In this document: positions 1-5,086 of the stretch, piece by piece
Position numbering within the stretch: the stretch's first letter is position 1
How the letters are laid out: each line of letters opens with the position of its first letter
Source of the DNA: Clostridiales bacterium UBA1777
GTDB lineage: Bacteria > Bacillota > Clostridia > Oscillospirales > Oscillospiraceae
Length of the DNA stretch: 13,321 bases
NCBI GenBank assembly: GCA_002315275.1
Contig: DCGN01000120.1
Location: 1-13,321 of the forward strand
Reading direction: 5' to 3'
Position numbers and translations under genes: made by a program
The notes under the pieces: generated by a model
The model's input: only the letters and a program-made list of their open reading frames with translations
Database searches by the model: none
What the model was told of the DNA's origin: nothing

Positions 1-1586
1 CTTCTATTGAAGCTCTCATGGCGGACAGAGAAGCTGCGATTTCAGGCAAGCAGTTTATACCCTATTATCAGCCGCAGTATAACCATTCCACCGGTATGAT
101 AGTCGGTGCCGAGGCTCTGACGAGATGGAAGCATCCAGAGTTCGGCATGGTCTCCCCCGCTCTGTTTATCCGTCAGTTCGAGGAGGACGGCTTCATTTCC
201 AAGGTTGACCTTGCGATGTTTGAGCAGGTATGCGCTTTCCTCCGCAGATGCATAGATTCCAACTGTGTTGTCGTTCCCGTGTCCGTCAACATTTCGCGCA
301 GAGATCTCTCAGTTGAGGGCTTTGTCTCCGATATGGATGCGATACGCGCGAAATACGGTGTGCCGACGAAGTTTATCCGCATCGAGATAACCGAAAGCAT
401 TGCCGCGGGCGGTATCGAAAAGGTCTCCGCATTTATAACCGAGCTTCACAAGCTCGGATACGTTGTCGAGATGGATGACTTCGGCAGCGGCCTCTCCTCG
501 CTCAACGCGCTCAAGGAGCTTGATTTTGACATGATCAAGCTCGATATGAATTTCCTCGGCGGAGATATTTCTCAGGGCAAGAGCGGCACTATTCTCAGCT
601 CCGTTGTGCGAATGTGCAAGTGGCTCGGGCTGCCGGTCATCGCCGAGGGTGTGAAGACCGTTCAGCAGGCCGATTTCATGCGCAGCATCGGATGCGACTA
701 TATTCAAGGTTATCTGTACTCCGGCCCCATCTCCGGGGATGAGTATATTAAAAAGCTGAGCGACAAAACAGTCGGCGCGCTCGTGCCCGAGATGACGTTT
801 ATGGAAAAGCTCGACGTCGGCTCGTTCTGGAGTCCCGACTCGCAGGAAACGCTGATATTCAACAACTACGTCGGCGGCGCGGCTGTTTTTGAGTACAAGA
901 GCGGCTCCGCTGAGATATTCCGCGTCAACCAGAAGTTCCTGAAGGAGCTCGGCATGAACATGTCCGAAAAGGACATAATCTCGCGTGATCCTTTGGATTT
1001 TATCGACGCTAATGACCGCCCTGCCTACGAGCAAATGCTAAAAAGAGCAATCGAGTCCGGCGACGAGGAAGAGTGCGAGGCATGGCGAACCATCAAATCC
1101 GCCTGCTGCGGCGAGGAGCATCTGTGCATCCGCTCCACCGTGCGCCTCATCGGCAAGTCTCCCGTAAGCTATCTTTTCTATGAGACAATCCGGAATATCA
1201 CCGCCGAGAAAATGCAGTTCACCACAATGCTGGAGACCGAAAAGCGCTTCAAGATGGCGAGCGAGCAGGTGAATATATATTTCTGGGAGTACACCGTTGC
1301 AACTCACGAAATGCGCCCGTGCTTCCGCTGTATGCGAGACCTCGGCCTTCCCCCGCTCGTCACCAATTACCCCGACACGGCTATCGAAATGGGCATATTC
1401 CCGCCCGAGGTGGCCGATATGTACCGCGACTGGCACAGGCAGATCGAAGCCGGCGTTCCCTCGCTTGAGGCCGTCATCCCGCTTACCGTCGGCCGTGTCC
1501 CTTTCCTCGTAAGATATACCACCGAATTTGATGACCTCGGCAACCCCGTCAAGGCATACGGCTCTGCCGCACTTGTTGTTGACTGA
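1..1586 (+). CDS. EAL-domain c-di-GMP phosphodiesterase with two PAS-like domains, 5' end missing
   Basis: This protein should hydrolyse cyclic di-GMP to pGpG in the cytoplasm. Numbering from the ATG at 18, an EAL domain spans about residues 10-250 and keeps the full catalytic set: EALTR (E32), N91 in VNIS, E123 in the RIEITE segment, the DDFG pair D153-D154, K174 in IKLD, E210 in AEGV and Q230 in IQGY. An active enzyme is therefore likely. Residues about 281-395 and 408-520 look like two PAS-type sensor folds; the second ends in the usual FDDLGNPVKAYG strand only a few residues before the stop. The frame is open from base 3 into ATG18, with no ribosome binding site in front, and the segment before ATG18 reads as the helix that normally leads into an EAL domain. 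The true start, perhaps with a GGDEF domain, therefore lies outside the window. A diguanylate cyclase gene follows after 32 bases on the same strand. The PAS assignment is by overall pattern and is less sure than EAL. Confidence 0.9.
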   Translation, partial: SIEALMADREAAISGKQFIPYYQPQYNHSTGMIVGAEALTRWKHPEFGMVSPALFIRQFEEDGFISKVDLAMFEQVCAFLRRCIDSNCVVVPVSVNISRRDLSVEGFVSDMDAIRAKYGVPTKFIRIEITESIAAGGIEKVSAFITELHKLGYVVEMDDFGSGLSSLNALKELDFDMIKLDMNFLGGDISQGKSGTILSSVVRMCKWLGLPVIAEGVKTVQQADFMRSIGCDYIQGYLYSGPISGDEYIKKLSDKTVGALVPEMTFMEKLDVGSFWSPDSQETLIFNNYVGGAAVFEYKSGSAEIFRVNQKFLKELGMNMSEKDIISRDPLDFIDANDRPAYEQMLKRAIESGDEEECEAWRTIKSACCGEEHLCIRSTVRLIGKSPVSYLFYETIRNITAEKMQFTTMLETEKRFKMASEQVNIYFWEYTVATHEMRPCFRCMRDLGLPPLVTNYPDTAIEMGIFPPEVADMYRDWHRQIEAGVPSLEAVIPLTVGRVPFLVRYTTEFDDLGNPVKAYGSAALVVD

Positions 1587-1618
1587 TAATCTTTTCTTTT
1601 TAGGTTGGTGTTGATTAG

Positions 1619-2782
1619 ATGAATAACCATTCCCTTCTGACAAAAGACTGGCAGAACGTCGGAAAGATCCTTCTCGAAAACAGAAAAAGCTTTCGTGATC
1701 TTCTGACCGATGATGAGGTGCGTGTCCGCATTCAGTTCTTCTGCGTGTTTATCATGTTCATCGTCCTCTCTATCGCTATGACGATCATGAACATAATCAC
1801 GCATTGGCATATGCTGATGCTGATAACGCTCTTCTTTGCGATAGTCAATGCCGTCAACGTCGTGCTGATGCTTATCGGCCCTCACTGCGAGCTTTTGACG
1901 CGCTATCTCTTTGCTTTCGAGATGCTCGCGCTATTCACGTCGTTCGTCATCGTGGGCGAGCCTGAGGGCTTCAGCGCGATCTGGCTTGCTCTTCTCCCAA
2001 CAAGCGGAATGCTTCTGTACAGACTAAAGTACGGTCTTCTGCTTTCCGGCATTCAGTTTATAATTCTCGTCTTCTTCTACTGGACAGAATTCGGTCGCTC
2101 GCTCCTCCTGTTCCAGTACACAGACTCCTTCTCCGCACGCTTCCCGATACTCTTCATTGCGTTTCTGTGCGTCGGCGCGTTCTTTGAGTTTATCCGTCAG
2201 ACAACGCAGGAGGAGCTCATCAAAATGCGTAAGAACTATGAAGATCTGTCAAAGCATGATCCTCTGACGGGACTGTTCAACCGCTTCGGCTTTTATGCCG
2301 CCATCGAAGAAGAGATAAAAGAGGAAACCGGAAAAGGCTGCGCCGTCGCCATTATCGACTTTGACCATTTCAAGGAGATCAACGACACCTACGGCCACAC
2401 TCTCGGCGATGCCGTGCTGAAGGGTACAGCTCAGAAAATGCTCGATATAATTGACGGGCACGCTTCCGCCTGCCGCTGGGGCGGAGATGAATTTGCGATC
2501 TATTTCAACGAAAAAGCAAATTCCGAGGAGCTTTGCGGAAAGATCCTCTCTGCCGCAAGGGAGCAGAAATTCAATGCAAACGGGAAAATGCTCAGCGTTA
2601 CCGTCAGTATCGGCCTTATGACCGTAGACCCGTGCATCAAATATAACCTCACCGATATCATTAACGTCGCTGACAGCAATCTTTACTTCTCCAAGTCCAG
2701 CGGCAGAAATAAGCTCATAGTTTCCAACTATTCACCCAACAACACTCCCGACAACGATATTCTTACCGGCAGCTGCTCGTAA
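1619..2782 (+). CDS. Membrane-bound GGDEF diguanylate cyclase
   Basis: This is predicted to make cyclic di-GMP from two GTP at the inner face of the membrane. The first ~35 residues are polar. About six hydrophobic segments follow (roughly 38-60, 63-87, 95-113, 118-134, 139-155 and 174-192), then a short linker and a GGDEF domain from about 205 to 370. Motifs are DPLTGLFNR (214-222), IDFDHFKEIND (246-256), YGH then GDAVL (259-267), and an intact GGDEF at 288-292, so catalysis should be possible. The inhibitory RxxD I-site expected nine residues before GGDEF is absent: DGHA occupies those positions. The membrane part resembles no sensor I can name. The ATG at 1619 has only a weak upstream AGG, so translation may depend on the phosphodiesterase gene ending 32 bases earlier. 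The 387-residue length fits a stand-alone membrane cyclase. A terminator hairpin lies 55 bases after the stop. Confidence 0.92.
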   Translation: MNNHSLLTKDWQNVGKILLENRKSFRDLLTDDEVRVRIQFFCVFIMFIVLSIAMTIMNIITHWHMLMLITLFFAIVNAVNVVLMLIGPHCELLTRYLFAFEMLALFTSFVIVGEPEGFSAIWLALLPTSGMLLYRLKYGLLLSGIQFIILVFFYWTEFGRSLLLFQYTDSFSARFPILFIAFLCVGAFFEFIRQTTQEELIKMRKNYEDLSKHDPLTGLFNRFGFYAAIEEEIKEETGKGCAVAIIDFDHFKEINDTYGHTLGDAVLKGTAQKMLDIIDGHASACRWGGDEFAIYFNEKANSEELCGKILSAAREQKFNANGKMLSVTVSIGLMTVDPCIKYNLTDIINVADSNLYFSKSSGRNKLIVSNYSPNNTPDNDILTGSCS

Positions 2783-2836
2783 GATGACTTACTCATAAAA
2801 TTCGTAGTCGGTAAAATTTCTCGCATAAACTATTAA

Positions 2837-2876
2837 ACCGGGCAGCACAAAAAAGCGCTGCCCGGTAATTTTAATT
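2837..2876. terminator. Bidirectional rho-independent terminator between convergent genes
   Basis: A perfect 10-bp GC-rich stem (2837-2846 pairing with 2857-2866, core CCGGGCAGC/GCTGCCCGG) closes a 10-base A-rich loop. It is followed on the plus strand by TAATTTTAATT. On the minus strand the other flank reads TTTAATAG, so the hairpin can serve both the cyclase gene ending at 2782 and the deacetylase gene ending at 2913. The T tracts are interrupted by A, so efficiency is a guess. Confidence 0.82.
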
Positions 2877-2912
2877 CTGCAATGATCTCAGCCATATTAT
2901 CTTTCTGTTGTA

Positions 2913-3680
2913 TTACCTTGCGAGCTGTTTGCCCGTATGGTCTATAGTGTAGTTATCCGTCATGATAAGCTCAGAAACGGGAACGATCGTGAAGCCCTTG
3001 CCGATAAGCGCTTCGAGTATGCCCGCCAGTGCCTCGGGAGTATTCTCTGCGGCGTTATGGAACAGCACTATACTCCCCGACTTTACGTTGGAAACGACCC
3101 TCTTTGTTATCTCGTCGGATGAGATGCCCTTCCAGTCAAGACTGTCAACGTCCCATTGTATGGCGTACATACCGATTGAATTCACGGTTGAAATAACATG
3201 GTCGTCATATTCACCGTAGGGGCATCTGAAAAGATTAGGCCGCTTTCCCGTTATTGATTCTATCTTATCGTTGCAGAAATTAATATCCGCGATTATCTCA
3301 GCGTCTGACAGTTGAGAAAAGTGCGCATGGTTTGATGAATGATTCATCACCTCATGCCCTGCATCAGAAAGGGCTTTAACCGATTCGGGATACTTATCCA
3401 CCCAGTCACCGACGACGAAAAACGTTGTCTTCACGCCGTACTCGGCAAGAATGTCGATAAGCTGCTGCGTATCCTCATTCCCCCACGCGGCGTCAAAGCT
3501 GAACGCAACGCGGTTATCATTCCGATCCACGCAATATATCGGAAGCTGTCTCGACGTTGCCGCGGCGCCGACTAATGCGGGATTATTTACCGTGTAGAAT
3601 ATCAGGCCTATCAGCAAGGCAAACGCGATCCCCGATAGCACCCTCCTGTATTTTATATAATAATGTCTCAGATCGATCAC
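2913..3680 (-). CDS. Membrane-anchored polysaccharide deacetylase (NodB/CE4 fold, PdaB-like)
   Basis: This enzyme should remove N-acetyl groups from a cell-wall glycan, outside the membrane. Numbered from GTG 3680, a basic N-terminus precedes one hydrophobic anchor at about 15-38 with no obvious cleavage site, then the NodB domain from about 58 to 240. Motifs seen are SFDAAWG with D63 (motif 1), HSSNH with H114 and H118 (metal histidines), RCPYG with R152 (motif 3), DSLDW with D182-W183 (motif 4) and LFHN with H208 (motif 5). The second Asp of the classical TFDDG motif is Ala64. Bacillus PdaB likewise departs from TFDDG (FDISWG), but it lacks the histidine pair kept here. Three starts are possible: GTG 3689, ATG 3686 and GTG 3680. 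The strong AAGGAG at 3694-3689 sits 8 bases before 3680 but only 2 before 3686, so I chose 3680. The LCP gene ends 38-47 bases upstream, suggesting a two-gene envelope operon. The natural substrate is unknown. Confidence 0.9.
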   Translation of the reverse strand: MIDLRHYYIKYRRVLSGIAFALLIGLIFYTVNNPALVGAAATSRQLPIYCVDRNDNRVAFSFDAAWGNEDTQQLIDILAEYGVKTTFFVVGDWVDKYPESVKALSDAGHEVMNHSSNHAHFSQLSDAEIIADINFCNDKIESITGKRPNLFRCPYGEYDDHVISTVNSIGMYAIQWDVDSLDWKGISSDEITKRVVSNVKSGSIVLFHNAAENTPEALAGILEALIGKGFTIVPVSELIMTDNYTIDHTGKQLAR

Positions 3681-3688
3681 ACTCATCA

Positions 3689-3694
3689 CTCCTT
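3689..3694 (-). promoter_or_regulatory. Ribosome binding site that decides the deacetylase start
   Basis: The minus strand reads AAGGAG immediately before TGATGAGTGTG. The site overlaps the first possible GTG (3689), lies 2 bases from the ATG (3686), and lies 8 bases from the GTG at 3680. Only the last spacing is normal, so the three-codon-shorter protein is preferred. Confidence 0.65.
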
Positions 3695-3727
3695 CGCTTC
3701 ATTCTATGATGGGTGTGACCGTTATTA

Positions 3728-4918
3728 TTAATACTTGCCCTCGGGTATATCCACGCCGAGATATACGCAATTATACCATGTGTCCTTGTTCGGCTTCATG
3801 TTGATGCAAACGACTTCCATCTCGTCTATCGTTTCATACCACCATTCGCCGTCAACGGGTATCCGCAGAGAGCGAATATCGTATTTCAGATAATCCTTTG
3901 CATTGAGCATAAGCGATGCTATCTCTCCGACGGAAAGATTTGTTTTAATATTCGGCAAAATAGCCTCCGCAACGTCATTCAGCTGAATGAGCGTGCTGTC
4001 CTTAACCTTATCTAAAACGGCGTTGATTATCTTACGCTGTCTGTAGGTGCGCTCGAAGTCTCCTCCGCCCGTGTTGCGTATTCTCGCATATATAAGCGCC
4101 TGCTTGCCGTTCAGGTTGATCATGCCCGCTTTATCTGTTTCAATAACATCCGTGCCCTGCGGGTCGTTAAAAAGGGCATTCATCTCAACATAATAATCGC
4201 GCATACCGACGAGCTCCTTTTCGGACACGTCGACATCAATCCCGCCTATGGCATCTATCGCGTCGGCAAAGCTGTAAAAATCAACGACAACATACTTGTC
4301 GACCGGCATTGAGAATGACTCACGAAGCGTTTTCATCAGAAGCTCTGCGCCGCCTATGGGGTAGGCCGTATTAAGGCGGTTCGTCCACGCGCCGGGTATC
4401 CAAACGTAGATATCCCGCATCATTGACGTTACGGTAACCTGCTTCGTGCTCTTATTGACAGAGACAACAAGCATGGCATCCGTTCTGCTGCTCTTATCGG
4501 AGTCGCCGCGGTTATCTGTTCCAATCAGAAGAATATTGATAACGTCATCGGTAAATACGAGCTCCTCTGCATTGCTTTCGAGCTCCTCACGCATCAGCTT
4601 CTCATAGTCTATGAGCTCCTCGCTTTTTGCGCTGTCATCAATCAGGTATTCGGCCGTCACCGGGATCTCCTCATCCGAGCTCTTTGTGAAATCTATCATT
4701 CCGAGATAGTGCACCGCTATACCAAGCACACAGACAGCAATTACGGCTATTGCCGCAGCTGCGGCAATTATGATAGCGCGTGTTCTCTTTTTTGTATCCG
4801 CACCTGATGACTCGGGCACCGTATCCTCGCCGTGAGCAGTAATTTCGGCTGAAAATTCGGCATTTTCAGCCTTGCCGTTTTCCGTTTCGCCGCCGTTTAC
4901 GCGGTCTTTTTCATTCAT
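3728..4918 (-). CDS. LytR-CpsA-Psr (LCP) family cell-wall glycopolymer ligase
   Basis: LCP proteins move an undecaprenyl-phosphate-linked glycopolymer (teichoic acid, capsule or similar) onto peptidoglycan on the outer face of the membrane. The 396 residues comprise an acidic, low-complexity cytoplasmic tail (1-42), a basic KKRTR stop, one membrane segment (about 48-71), a linker, and the LCP domain from about 125 to 305. Family landmarks are INILLIGTDNR (127-137), RTDAM (145-149, with the Arg and Asp of the active cleft), TSMMRDIYV (164-172, R168), the GGID segment (225-228), YARIR (277-281) and DFERTYRQRKI (287-297, R290 and R293). All key Arg/Asp positions appear intact. About 90 further residues (306-396), ending in a Trp/Tyr-rich tail, follow the core. 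The ATG at 4918 has GAGGG 8 bases upstream and a promoter in the divergent gap. It leads an operon with the deacetylase, which fits envelope assembly. The polymer it attaches cannot be read from sequence. Confidence 0.94.
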   Translation of the reverse strand: MNEKDRVNGGETENGKAENAEFSAEITAHGEDTVPESSGADTKKRTRAIIIAAAAAIAVIAVCVLGIAVHYLGMIDFTKSSDEEIPVTAEYLIDDSAKSEELIDYEKLMREELESNAEELVFTDDVINILLIGTDNRGDSDKSSRTDAMLVVSVNKSTKQVTVTSMMRDIYVWIPGAWTNRLNTAYPIGGAELLMKTLRESFSMPVDKYVVVDFYSFADAIDAIGGIDVDVSEKELVGMRDYYVEMNALFNDPQGTDVIETDKAGMINLNGKQALIYARIRNTGGGDFERTYRQRKIINAVLDKVKDSTLIQLNDVAEAILPNIKTNLSVGEIASLMLNAKDYLKYDIRSLRIPVDGEWWYETIDEMEVVCINMKPNKDTWYNCVYLGVDIPEGKY

Positions 4919-4951
4919 GAAGTTCGCCCTCTAATATAAAATACTGGTTTA

Positions 4952-4980
4952 AATATACGCTTGATTATTATTCCCGTCAA
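4952..4980 (-). promoter_or_regulatory. Sigma-A-type promoter for the LCP-deacetylase operon
   Basis: Read on the minus strand, TTGACG (4980-4975) is followed by exactly 17 bases and then TATATT (4957-4952). Each box matches 5 of 6 consensus bases. Transcription would start near 4945, giving a leader of about 27 bases that includes the GAGGG ribosome binding site at 4931-4927. No operator repeat is evident. Confidence 0.75.
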
Positions 4981-5004
4981 ATGTCTTTTTTATAGAAAAT
5001 TATA

Positions 5005-5033
5005 GTGACTTTTTTTATTTAATATGTTATTAT
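5005..5033 (+). promoter_or_regulatory. Sigma-A-type promoter for the Fe-S flavoprotein-hypA operon
   Basis: GTGACT (5005-5010, 4 of 6 consensus, keeping the TGAC core) and TATTAT (5028-5033, 5 of 6) are separated by 17 bases. The spacer is very T-rich, which may aid promoter strength. The predicted start near 5040 gives a leader of about 47 bases with a strong GGAGGG at 5075-5080, six bases before the ATG. It diverges from the LCP promoter, the two -35 boxes being only about 25 bases apart. Confidence 0.68.
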
Positions 5034-5086
5034 TAAACTAAGCATATTCATACAAACAAAACGAAATATATATTGGAGGGAATCAA

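Noticed and set aside
18..20. ATG at 18 as the true start of the EAL protein
   Set aside because: No ribosome binding site precedes it, the frame stays open to the window edge, and the upstream codons continue the helix that normally leads into an EAL domain.
309..1643. Antisense frames of 241 and 201 residues under the EAL gene
   Set aside because: Both are codon-aligned shadows of the EAL-PAS frame, lack family motifs, and overlap a gene with clear catalytic residues.
2783..2912. Possible small gene or regulatory RNA between the cyclase and the deacetylase
   Set aside because: Apart from the terminator hairpin I see no start codon with a ribosome site and no further stable structure.
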